Shown here piece after piece: positions 1-6,944 of a DNA stretch of 64,000 bases (its first letter is position 1; the number at the start of each line of letters is the position of its first letter). The notes below the pieces were generated by a model. The model had not been told where the DNA came from, made no database searches, and saw nothing but the letters and a program-made list of their open reading frames with translations. The stretch comes from Novosphingobium sp. B 225 (GTDB lineage: Bacteria > Pseudomonadota > Alphaproteobacteria > Sphingomonadales > Sphingomonadaceae), in the NCBI RefSeq assembly GCF_002198665.1, contig NZ_MWLM01000034.1, positions 79,468 through 143,467 on the forward strand. The letters run 5' to 3'. The translations under genes were made by a program, and so were the position numbers.

Positions 1-42
1 CTCCCTTCGAGCTGAAACGTAATTTCAGCCAAAAAAACACCT

Positions 43-171
43 CGTCACCCCGGGCTTGACCCGGGGTCCAGCTGTTCTTCAGCGAGGGTCCGGAACAACG
101 CGAAGGCCGCAAAGGAAGCTGGACCCCGGGTCATGGCTCCGCGAGCCACGTGTCTCGCTACGCGGGTGACG
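43..171. repeat. Intergenic inverted-repeat element, copy 1
   Basis: The inner arms, 57-73 (begins TGACCCGGGG) and 117-133 (ends CCCGGGTCA), are perfect 17-bp reverse complements. An outer pair, GTCACCC at 44-50 and GGGTGAC at 164-170, extends the fold. The same layout, opening with GTCACCC and closing with GGGTGAC, recurs at 61397-61533, so this looks like a dispersed repeat family and not a one-off terminator. I see no gene in bases 1-288 apart from this element and the short direct repeat at 221-270. Confidence 0.75.
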
Positions 172-220
172 GGAAAAGGGGCTGGATGAAAAGGGCGATG
201 TGCCTTTCAGCCGCCAGTTC

Positions 221-270
221 CCCCCAACCTTTCAACCCTTCGGATCGCCCCCACACCCCGGCGATTTCAG
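221..270. repeat. Direct repeat left of the desaturase gene
   Basis: About 50 bp that begins CCCCCAACCT, contains CGGATCGCCCCCAC and ends GATTTCAG. It is matched in the same orientation by 1489-1537 (CCCCCAACCT, CGGATCGCCCCCAC, GATTGCAG). The two copies bracket the desaturase gene. Their origin is unknown. Confidence 0.6.
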
Positions 271-288
271 CCAACCCTTCAAACGCGC

Positions 289-1404
289 GTGACAAATGTG
301 GCGGAGGCAATTAGCGGATCGGGTGTGAACGCTATCGAACATCAATCGACCTTCATCGGCAGCCGCGACAACACTGATTCCCCGCCGATCGATCCCCGGC
401 GGCTGATGCGTGATCTGCAGGCGTTTCGCGACCCGCGGCCAGGCCGCAGTGCATGGGAACTGGCGGTCACGCTGATCCCCTTTCTGGCCTTGTTCGTGCT
501 GATCGCGATTGCGACAGAGGCTGGCTATTACTTCGCGCTCGGGGCAACGCCGCTGGCGGGGCTGTTCTTGATGCGATTGTTCATCATCCAGCATGATTGC
601 GGCCATGGGGCGTTCCTGCGAAACCGGATGAGCAATGACTGGTTGGGCAGGGCACTAAGCGTTTTCACGCTGACGCCGTATGATTGCTGGCGGCGTTCGC
701 ACGCGCTGCATCACGCCGCCACCGGCAATCTGGATGCGCGCGGGATCGGCGATGTCGATACGCTCACCGTGCGTGAATATCGCGAACGCACGCCGATCCA
801 GCGGTTGCTCTACCGGTTGTACCGCCATCCCGTGGTGCTGTTGGGCTTTGGCCCGGCATACCAGTTTCTGTTGCGCCACCGGCTTCCGTTCGGCCTGATG
901 AAAGACGGGCCGATTTACTGGAGCAGCGCCATCGGGACCAATCTGGCGACTGCGCTGATCCTGGCCATACCGGTTTTCCTGTGGGGCTTCGGCATCACAG
1001 CCATGGTGTTCTTTCCCGTGCTGATCAGCGCGGCATCGCTGGGTGTCTGGCTGTTTTACGTGCAGCATCAATTCCCGGAAGCCTATTGGGATCGCGCAGC
1101 CGATTGGTCATTCCATGATGCTGCATTGCGCGGCAGCTCCTACCTCGATTTGCCGCCGATATTTAGCTGGTTCACCGGATATATCGGCATCCATCATGTC
1201 CATCACCTGGCCAGCAGAATTCCGTTTTATCGCTTGCCCGAAGTGTTGGCAGAGCATCCCCAGCTGCGCGATCTGAACCGGTTCACCGCGCTTGAGGCGT
1301 GGGGCACTTTGCGGCTGGCCTTATGGGATGAAGGCGGGCGGGTGCTGGTGTCATTCCGCGAGGCATGTCGCATTCGCAGCGACACTTGCGCGCCGGGTTC
1401 ATGA
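289..1404 (+). CDS. Fatty acid desaturase, membrane-bound diiron type
   Basis: This is an integral-membrane desaturase that would introduce a double bond into an acyl chain using O2 and electrons from a ferredoxin- or cytochrome-type donor. The three histidine boxes that bind the diiron centre are all present: HDCGH at residues 102-106, HALHH at 138-142 and HHVHH at 302-306. Hydrophobic segments lie before the first box and between the second and third. The 371-residue length suits the DesA-like family. The start used is GTG at 289, which has no convincing ribosome-binding site; an in-frame GTG some 12 codons later is an alternative. Substrate and regioselectivity cannot be read from the sequence. 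No electron-donor gene is adjacent. Short direct repeats flank the gene on both sides. Confidence 0.85.
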   Translation: MTNVAEAISGSGVNAIEHQSTFIGSRDNTDSPPIDPRRLMRDLQAFRDPRPGRSAWELAVTLIPFLALFVLIAIATEAGYYFALGATPLAGLFLMRLFIIQHDCGHGAFLRNRMSNDWLGRALSVFTLTPYDCWRRSHALHHAATGNLDARGIGDVDTLTVREYRERTPIQRLLYRLYRHPVVLLGFGPAYQFLLRHRLPFGLMKDGPIYWSSAIGTNLATALILAIPVFLWGFGITAMVFFPVLISAASLGVWLFYVQHQFPEAYWDRAADWSFHDAALRGSSYLDLPPIFSWFTGYIGIHHVHHLASRIPFYRLPEVLAEHPQLRDLNRFTALEAWGTLRLALWDEGGRVLVSFREACRIRSDTCAPGS

Positions 1405-1469
1405 CGGTGAAAAGCACGTAGGGCTGCAAAAGCGCTGCGGCGCGCCGGCCCCGAGGCTGCGGCGGCATT

Positions 1470-1537
1470 CCCCAACCTGCCCCGTCCGGCCCCAACCTGC
1501 CCCGTCCGGATCGCCCCCACGCTCCGGTGATTGCAGG
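1470..1537. repeat. Tandem 20-bp repeat and right-hand copy of the direct repeat
   Basis: A 20-bp unit beginning CCCCAACCTGCC occurs twice head to tail at 1470-1489 and 1490-1509. The second copy runs on into CGGATCGCCCCCAC and GATTGCAG up to 1537. That segment (1489-1537) matches 221-270 upstream of the desaturase. The 1405-1610 gap holds nothing else that I recognise. Confidence 0.6.
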
Positions 1538-1610
1538 CCCCCCCGACCTTGCCCTGGCCAGCTCCCATTCTGCCTGACCCCCGGCCCGATCCTGTGCTAC
1601 AACCCCGCCC

Positions 1611-2171
1611 ATGACCCAGGCCGAATATCTTGCCGGACGCCTGCTGCTGGCCATGCCCGGGATGGGCGATCCGCGGTTCGATCATGCGGTGGTGGCGATG
1701 TATGTTCATGACGGGGAAGGTGCGCTGGGGGTGATGGTGGGCAAGATCCGCCACGGGCTGCGGCTGCATGAATTGCTGGAGGATCTGGATATCCATCCCG
1801 GCGCGGCGCCCGATTGCGTGATCCATGATGGCGGGCCGGTGGAACAGCAGCGCGGGTTCGTGCTGCATTCACCCGACTGGGCCGGGCCGGGGACGATCGA
1901 AGCGGGAGAGCTGGGCTGTCTGTCGGCCTCGATCGAAGTGCTGAAAGCGATCGCTGCTGGCGAAGGGCCCAGCCGCTGGATCGTGGCGCTGGGCTATGCC
2001 GGGTGGGGTGCGGGCCAGCTGGAAGGGGAAATGCGCCGCCACGGCTGGCATGCGGCCAGGGGCAACGCCGAAGTGCTGTTTGACACCCCCGTCAGCGCCC
2101 GCTGGAAAGCGGCCTGGCAGAGCGAAGGGATCGATCCGGCGCTGCTGGCCAGCGAGACCGGGCGGGCATAG
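1611..2171 (+). CDS. YqgE/AlgH family protein (UPF0301)
   Basis: A 186-residue cytoplasmic protein of the YqgE/AlgH family. The N-terminal pattern of family members is clear: AGRLLLAMPGMGDPRF followed by HAVVAMYVHDGEGALGVMV. Later come a GGPVEQQRGFVLH segment and a GYAGWGAGQLEGE segment, both typical of the family. Length is normal. The biochemical role of the family is not established; AlgH was named in Pseudomonas for an effect on alginate genes. The start ATG at 1611 follows GC-rich DNA without a strong ribosome-binding site. The gene is convergent with the sugar permease downstream, and a strong hairpin separates them. Confidence 0.9.
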   Translation: MTQAEYLAGRLLLAMPGMGDPRFDHAVVAMYVHDGEGALGVMVGKIRHGLRLHELLEDLDIHPGAAPDCVIHDGGPVEQQRGFVLHSPDWAGPGTIEAGELGCLSASIEVLKAIAAGEGPSRWIVALGYAGWGAGQLEGEMRRHGWHAARGNAEVLFDTPVSARWKAAWQSEGIDPALLASETGRA

Positions 2172-2179
2172 CCGCAAGC

Positions 2180-2201
2180 CCCCTCCTCTGAAGAGGAGGG
2201 G
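2180..2201. terminator. Hairpin between convergent genes
   Basis: A perfect 10-bp stem, CCCCTCCTCT at 2180-2189 and AGAGGAGGGG at 2192-2201, with a two-base loop. It sits between the ends of the YqgE-family gene (2171) and the permease gene (2220). There is no long T-run on either side, so it is a bidirectional terminator by position only. Confidence 0.55.
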
Positions 2202-2219
2202 GGAAACCTGCCTGCGGCC

Positions 2220-3527
2220 TTATGCTTCGCTGCCGTGCCCGCTGCTGGGATGCTTCACGGTCCAGGCCCCGAACATGGCGATGATCGCATAGCAGACCAC
2301 CGGCACCAGCAGCGCCATGCGGATATTGCCGGTCATGTCTGCCACCGTGCCGAACAGATAGGGGACCAGCGCCCCGCCAACGATTGCGGTGCACATGATG
2401 CCCGACCCTTGCGGGGTCTGGTCGCCCAGCCCTTCGGTCCCCAGGCTGAAGATCGTCGGGAACATCAGCGAATTGCAGAACCCGACCAGGATCAGCGTCC
2501 AGGCGGCCATGTTGCCGCTGCTCATCGCCGACAGGCCGATCAGCAGGATCGCGGTGGCGGCGAAGGCGGTCAGCACCCGGCCCGGCTTGAACAGGCGCAG
2601 CACAAAGCCGCCCAGCAGCCGCCCGATCATCGCGCCGCCCCAATAGAAAGCCACCAGCTTGCCGGCCGCTTCCATGCCCAGGCCCATCACGCTCTGATCG
2701 CCCAGATAGGCGATCATGTTGCTGCCGATCGCCACTTCGGCGCCGACATAAGTGAAGATGCAAAGCGCACCCAGCTGGACCCGGCGGTTGCTGGTGAACA
2801 GGTCCCAGGTCCCGGCCACTTTGGCCTCTTCCGCCTTGGCCCCGTCCAGCGCGGCGCGGAACAGCCAGAACAGTGCGGCCATGGCCAGCATGACCACGGC
2901 CAGCCACATATAGGCGTGGCCGATCGAAGCGCCCTGCTCGACCCGGTAGGCCTGCAGCTGTTCAGCCGTGGCGCTGGCCGCGTCGATCGGCTTGGCATCG
3001 CCCAGCAGAACCTGAGCCCCGCCATAGACCATCAGCGTGACGCCGATCGAATTGAACGCCTGGGCAAATGTCAGCCGACTGTGCGATGTTTCCACCGGCC
3101 CCAGCGTGGTGATCACCGGGTTCATGGCCACCTGCAGCACGGTAATCCCGGCCCCGATGAAGAACAGCGCGGTCAGGAACCCGCCGAACGATCCTGAATT
3201 GGATGCCGGGATGAACAGCAATGCCGCCCCCGCCACCATCACGAAACCCAGCACGAAAGTGCGGATGTAGCCCAGCCGGGCCATCACGATCCCGGCCGGG
3301 ATCGAACACAGCGCATAGGCGATGAAGAACGCCATCTGCACCAGATTGGCCTCGGCATGGCTCAATTGGAACATCGGCCGGAACTTGCCGACCAGCAGGT
3401 CGTTGATGTTGGTCACCCCGCCCAGGATGAAAAATACCGCGAAAGCCAGCAGCAGCACGGTGCGTGCCTGCCCACCTGTCGCGCCGCCGGTCCCACCGGT
3501 CTGCGTACCCGTAATCGGAGCTGCCAT
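2220..3527 (-). CDS. Sugar MFS transporter, FucP/GluP type
   Basis: An inner-membrane permease of 435 residues with about 12 hydrophobic segments, resembling the FucP/GluP branch of the major facilitator superfamily (proton-coupled uptake of fucose, glucose or galactose). Family-like stretches include FFILGGVTNINDLLVGKF in the first helix, AFFIAYALCSIPAG, QVAMNPVITTLGP and LTFAQAFNSIGVTL. The ATG at 3527 is chosen because GGAGAGGGG precedes it and the first helix follows; an in-frame extension to 3602 adds 25 charged residues without a better start. A LacI-type operator lies at 3627-3638, about 100 bp upstream, close in sequence to the sites in the glucoside locus near 47-48 kb. Glucose or another hexose is therefore a likely substrate, feeding glucokinase. 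It is divergent from the IclR gene. Confidence 0.85.
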   Translation of the reverse strand: MAAPITGTQTGGTGGATGGQARTVLLLAFAVFFILGGVTNINDLLVGKFRPMFQLSHAEANLVQMAFFIAYALCSIPAGIVMARLGYIRTFVLGFVMVAGAALLFIPASNSGSFGGFLTALFFIGAGITVLQVAMNPVITTLGPVETSHSRLTFAQAFNSIGVTLMVYGGAQVLLGDAKPIDAASATAEQLQAYRVEQGASIGHAYMWLAVVMLAMAALFWLFRAALDGAKAEEAKVAGTWDLFTSNRRVQLGALCIFTYVGAEVAIGSNMIAYLGDQSVMGLGMEAAGKLVAFYWGGAMIGRLLGGFVLRLFKPGRVLTAFAATAILLIGLSAMSSGNMAAWTLILVGFCNSLMFPTIFSLGTEGLGDQTPQGSGIMCTAIVGGALVPYLFGTVADMTGNIRMALLVPVVCYAIIAMFGAWTVKHPSSGHGSEA

Positions 3528-3626
3528 GATCCCCTCTCCACCATGAGCCAGATCGGCTCTGCGGGCCTTGTTGCCACGCTTGATAGCCTTGTCTACCCGC
3601 ATACGTATGGCAGCAGGGTGAGCGTT

Positions 3627-3638
3627 GGGAGCGCTTCC
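3627..3638. promoter_or_regulatory. Probable LacI-family operator upstream of the sugar permease
   Basis: GGGAGCGCTTCC, preceded by TT. It differs at one base from the perfect palindrome GGAAGCGCTTCC found at 47241, 48435 and 48481. It lies in the gap between the permease (minus) and the IclR gene (plus). I infer control by the LacI-type protein at 47.4 kb. Confidence 0.6.
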
Positions 3639-3665
3639 GGCGGGTTTTCAATATTCGGGATTGCA

Positions 3666-3681
3666 TTTCAACAATGTGAAA
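3666..3681. promoter_or_regulatory. Possible IclR operator
   Basis: TTTCA at 3666-3670 and TGAAA at 3677-3681 form an inverted repeat with a six-base spacer, ending 14 bp before the IclR start codon. IclR proteins commonly bind AT-rich dyads of this size in their own promoter. It is short enough to occur by chance. Confidence 0.3.
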
Positions 3682-3695
3682 AATAGAAGGCCGGG

Positions 3696-4442
3696 ATGAC
3701 CGGACCGGTGCGCTCTGTTTCTCAGGCCTTTGCCATTCTGCGGCTGCTGGCGCGCGATGGGCAGGCGCAGACCCTGTCCGACGTGGCCCGCGCCACCGGG
3801 CTTTCGGTGTCCAGCTGCCTCAACCTGCTGCGCACTCTGGTGGCCGAAGGCGCGTTGGAGGCGGAAAGCGGCAAACGCTACCGCCTCGCCCCCGGCTGGA
3901 GCGATCTGGGCGCGCTGATGCGCAGCGAAGTGGCGCGGGTTGTGGCGCGCACCCAGCCTTTGCTGACCCGCTTTGCCGAACAGCACAATGCTACCCTGGG
4001 CCTGTGGCACATCCAGCCGCGCGAGCGCCTGGAACTGGTCGCACTGGGTGCAAGCGACAGCGCGACGCGGATCCATATGGCCGTGGGGCAGCGCCAGCCG
4101 ATCGGCGGCGGCAGCACCGGGCGCGCCCTGGCCGCAGCGCAAGTGGTGGACGATGCCGAACTGATGCGCCGCTTTGCCGCGTTGCGCTGGCACCGCCCGC
4201 TCGATTACGCGGCCTATGCACTGCAAGTCGGCGCGGCGCGCTCCAGTGGCTATGCGCTGGACGATGGCTTTGGCCACGCCGGGGTCTGCTCGGTCGCCTG
4301 CGTGGTGCCGGGCGAGCCTGCGGCCTATTGCCTGTCCGCTTCCATATTTGCCGGTTCGCGCGATCCCGATGGGGTGCGCGCGCTGGGGCTGGCGCTGGGC
4401 GCGCTGGCCCGCGCTATCGGCCAGAGCGACGAAAGGTCCTGA
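3696..4442 (+). CDS. IclR family transcriptional regulator
   Basis: A 248-residue DNA-binding regulator. The winged helix-turn-helix fills residues 5-65 (SVSQAFAILRLLARDGQAQ, then LSDVARATGLSVSSCLNLL, a typical IclR recognition helix). The rest is the IclR effector domain, with GGGSTGRALAAA and the AHGHAGVCSVAC-like segment in the ligand-binding fold. Length is standard. The stop codon TGA at 4440-4442 nearly abuts the acyl-CoA dehydrogenase start at 4444, so regulator, dehydrogenase and CoA-transferase probably form one operon, and it is likely the local regulator of that acyl-CoA pathway. A dyad in front of the gene may be its operator. The effector is unknown. Confidence 0.9.
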   Translation: MTGPVRSVSQAFAILRLLARDGQAQTLSDVARATGLSVSSCLNLLRTLVAEGALEAESGKRYRLAPGWSDLGALMRSEVARVVARTQPLLTRFAEQHNATLGLWHIQPRERLELVALGASDSATRIHMAVGQRQPIGGGSTGRALAAAQVVDDAELMRRFAALRWHRPLDYAAYALQVGAARSSGYALDDGFGHAGVCSVACVVPGEPAAYCLSASIFAGSRDPDGVRALGLALGALARAIGQSDERS

Positions 4443-4443
4443 C

Positions 4444-5601
4444 ATGACGCAAGCGGAAAGCTTCCCCGAAATCCGCGACGCTGTGCGGCGGCTCTGTGCC
4501 GATTTCCCCGGTTCCTACTGGCAGGCGCTCGACCGCGAGCGGACCTATCCGACGGAATTCGTCCAGGCGCTGACCAGGGCCGGGTTCCTGTCGGTGCTGA
4601 TCCCGGAGGAGTTCGGCGGATCGGGGCTGGGGCTGGGCGCGGCGACCGCGATTCTTGAGGAGATTCACCGTTCGGGCTGCAACGGCGGGGCCTGCCACGC
4701 GCAGATGTACACCATGGGCACCGTGCTCAAGCATGGCTCGCCTGAGCAGAAGGCAAAGTACCTGCCGGGGATTGCCGATGGCTCGCTGCGGCTGCAGGCC
4801 TTTGGCGTTACCGAACCGGGCGCGGGCACCGACACCACCCGGATTCGCACCTTTGCCCGGCGTGACGGTGATCACTACGTGGTCAGCGGTCAGAAGATCT
4901 GGATCAGCCGGGCCGAACATTCCGACCTGATGGTCCTGCTCTGCCGCACCACCGCGCGTGAGGATTGCGCCAAGAGCAGCGACGGGATGAGCGTGCTGCT
5001 GGTCGACATGCGCGAAGCGGTGGGCAACGGACTGACGGTGCGCCCGATCCGCACCATACTCAACCACGCCACCACCGAGCTGTTCTTTGACGATCTGCGC
5101 GTGCCGGCCGAAAATCTGATCGGGGAAGAGGGCAAGGGGTTCCGCTATATCCTGTCGGGCATGAACGCCGAACGGATCCTGATCGCCAGCGAATGCATCG
5201 GCGATGCCCGGTTCTTCATCGACCGCGCTTCGGCCTATGCCAAGGATCGCAATGTGTTTGGCCGGGCGATCGGATCGAACCAGGGCGTGCAGTTCCCGAT
5301 CGCGCGGGCCTATGTCCAGATGACCGGCGCCAGCCTGATGGTGGACGATGCTGCGGCGAAGTTCGAGGCCGGGCTCGATTGCGGGACCGAAGCCAACATG
5401 GCCAAGATGGCGGCGAGCGAAGCCAGCTGGTACGCCGCCGACATGTGCGTGCAGACCCACGGCGGGTTCGGCTTTGCCGAGGAATATGACATAGAGCGCA
5501 AGTTCCGTGAAACCCGGCTGTATCAGGTCGCCCCGATCAGCACCAACCTGATCCTCAGTCACGTCGCCACCCACGTGCTGGGCCTGCCCAAGAGCTTCTG
5601 A
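4444..5601 (+). CDS. Acyl-CoA dehydrogenase
   Basis: A 385-residue FAD flavoenzyme that oxidises an acyl-CoA to its 2,3-enoyl-CoA. The usual three-domain layout is visible: helical N-terminus with IPEEFGGSGLG, middle beta domain with FGVTEPGAGTDTTRI and QKIWISRAEHSDL, and C-terminal helices with THGGFGFAEEYDIERKFRE. The Glu that acts as base in medium-chain enzymes (YEG motif) is absent: the segment reads LYQVAPIST. Glu243 in NAER sits where isovaleryl-CoA dehydrogenase carries its base, so a branched or otherwise short acyl-CoA is more likely. The ATG at 4444 starts two bases after the IclR stop codon; a much longer upstream frame overlaps IclR and is not credible. Two bases separate it from the CoA-transferase gene. 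The actual substrate is unknown. Confidence 0.9.
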   Translation: MTQAESFPEIRDAVRRLCADFPGSYWQALDRERTYPTEFVQALTRAGFLSVLIPEEFGGSGLGLGAATAILEEIHRSGCNGGACHAQMYTMGTVLKHGSPEQKAKYLPGIADGSLRLQAFGVTEPGAGTDTTRIRTFARRDGDHYVVSGQKIWISRAEHSDLMVLLCRTTAREDCAKSSDGMSVLLVDMREAVGNGLTVRPIRTILNHATTELFFDDLRVPAENLIGEEGKGFRYILSGMNAERILIASECIGDARFFIDRASAYAKDRNVFGRAIGSNQGVQFPIARAYVQMTGASLMVDDAAAKFEAGLDCGTEANMAKMAASEASWYAADMCVQTHGGFGFAEEYDIERKFRETRLYQVAPISTNLILSHVATHVLGLPKSF

Positions 5602-5603
5602 CC

Positions 5604-6836
5604 ATGACCACAGTCAACCGTGCCCTCGACGGGGTCAAAGTGCTCGATCTCTCCCGCGTCCTTGCCGGGCCCTGGGCCACGCAGATGCTGGCCGATTTCG
5701 GGGCGGACGTGATCAAGGTCGAACTGCCGGGCAAGGGCGATGACACGCGCGGCTGGGGCCCGCCGTTCCTGAAATTGCCCGATGGCCGCGACGATCCCCA
5801 GGAAAGCGCCTATTACCTGTGCTGCAACCGCAACAAGCGCAGCATCGCGGTGGATCTGGCGCGGGCAGAGGGGCAGGCTCTGATCCGCAAGCTGGCCGCG
5901 CAGGCGGACATTGTGGTGGAGAATTTCAAGGTCGGCGGGCTGGCCAAATACGGGCTCGACTATGCCAGTCTCAGCGCGCTCAATCCCCGGCTGGTCTATT
6001 GTTCGATCACCGGGTTCGGCCAGTCCGGTCCCTATGCTGATCGTCCGGGCTATGATTTCGTCGCGCAGGGCATGGGCGGCTTCATGTCGATCACCGGCGA
6101 GGAGGGCGGCGGGCCATTGCGCGCGGGGGTGGCCATGGCAGACCTTTCCACCGGCAACATGGCGATGATTTCAATCCTGGTTGCGCTGCGCCATGCCGAA
6201 CGGACGGGGGAAGGGCAGCAGATCGACGTGTCGCTGCTCGACACCCAGATCGCGATGCTGGCCAACCAGGCCTCAACCTATCTGGTCGACGGCACGGTGC
6301 CCGGGCGGATGGGCAACCGCCACCCCACCGTGGTGCCCTATACCACTTTCCCTTGCGCCGACGGAGTGCTGATCATCGCGATCGGTAACGACGGCCAGTA
6401 CCGCGCCTTTTGCCACGAGATGGGCTGCCCCGAACTCGCCGAAGACCCCCGCTTCAAACTGGCGCGCGACCGGCTGATCAATCGTGAGGCGATCGAGCAG
6501 ATCGTCCGCGATCTTGCCGCGCCGCAATTGCGCGATCCCCTGATCGACCGGCTGGTCAGGGCCGGGGTGCCGGCCGGGCCGGTCAATTCGATCAAGGACG
6601 TCTTCGCCGATCCCTTTATCGAAGCCCGCCAGACCGTGCACCGCTATGTGCGCGACGACGGAGTGGAGATTCCCAGCGTGGCCTTCCCCGGCAAACTCTC
6701 TGCCACTCCGGCGGACTACCGCCATCAGCCACCCCGGATCGGCGAACAGACCCGCGCGGTGCTGGGGGACTGGCTGGCTCTGGACGAAGCGGACTGCGCC
6801 GCGCTGGAACAGAGCGGCGCCGTTTTTCAGCGCTGA
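5604..6836 (+). CDS. CaiB/BaiF family III CoA-transferase
   Basis: A 410-residue cytoplasmic enzyme that moves CoA between carboxylic acids. The N-terminal signature is clear: LDGVKVLDLSRVLAGPWATQ followed by MLADFGADVIKVE. The CNRNKRSIAVDL segment and GYDFVAQGMGGFMS are typical; Asp151 of GYD corresponds to the Asp that forms the acyl anhydride in formyl-CoA transferase. Length is normal. It follows the acyl-CoA dehydrogenase by two bases and is presumably the activation step for the acid that the dehydrogenase then oxidises, under IclR control. The acid itself cannot be deduced. Confidence 0.9.
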   Translation: MTTVNRALDGVKVLDLSRVLAGPWATQMLADFGADVIKVELPGKGDDTRGWGPPFLKLPDGRDDPQESAYYLCCNRNKRSIAVDLARAEGQALIRKLAAQADIVVENFKVGGLAKYGLDYASLSALNPRLVYCSITGFGQSGPYADRPGYDFVAQGMGGFMSITGEEGGGPLRAGVAMADLSTGNMAMISILVALRHAERTGEGQQIDVSLLDTQIAMLANQASTYLVDGTVPGRMGNRHPTVVPYTTFPCADGVLIIAIGNDGQYRAFCHEMGCPELAEDPRFKLARDRLINREAIEQIVRDLAAPQLRDPLIDRLVRAGVPAGPVNSIKDVFADPFIEARQTVHRYVRDDGVEIPSVAFPGKLSATPADYRHQPPRIGEQTRAVLGDWLALDEADCAALEQSGAVFQR

Positions 6837-6944
6837 GCGACGCCGGCTTGTAGCTTTTCGCACAGACTTGGCCGCCAGCCTTGCTCTCAATCACCGCGCG
6901 CGTCCTAATGGATCGATTCGCGCGGACACATACAGGGGCAAGAC

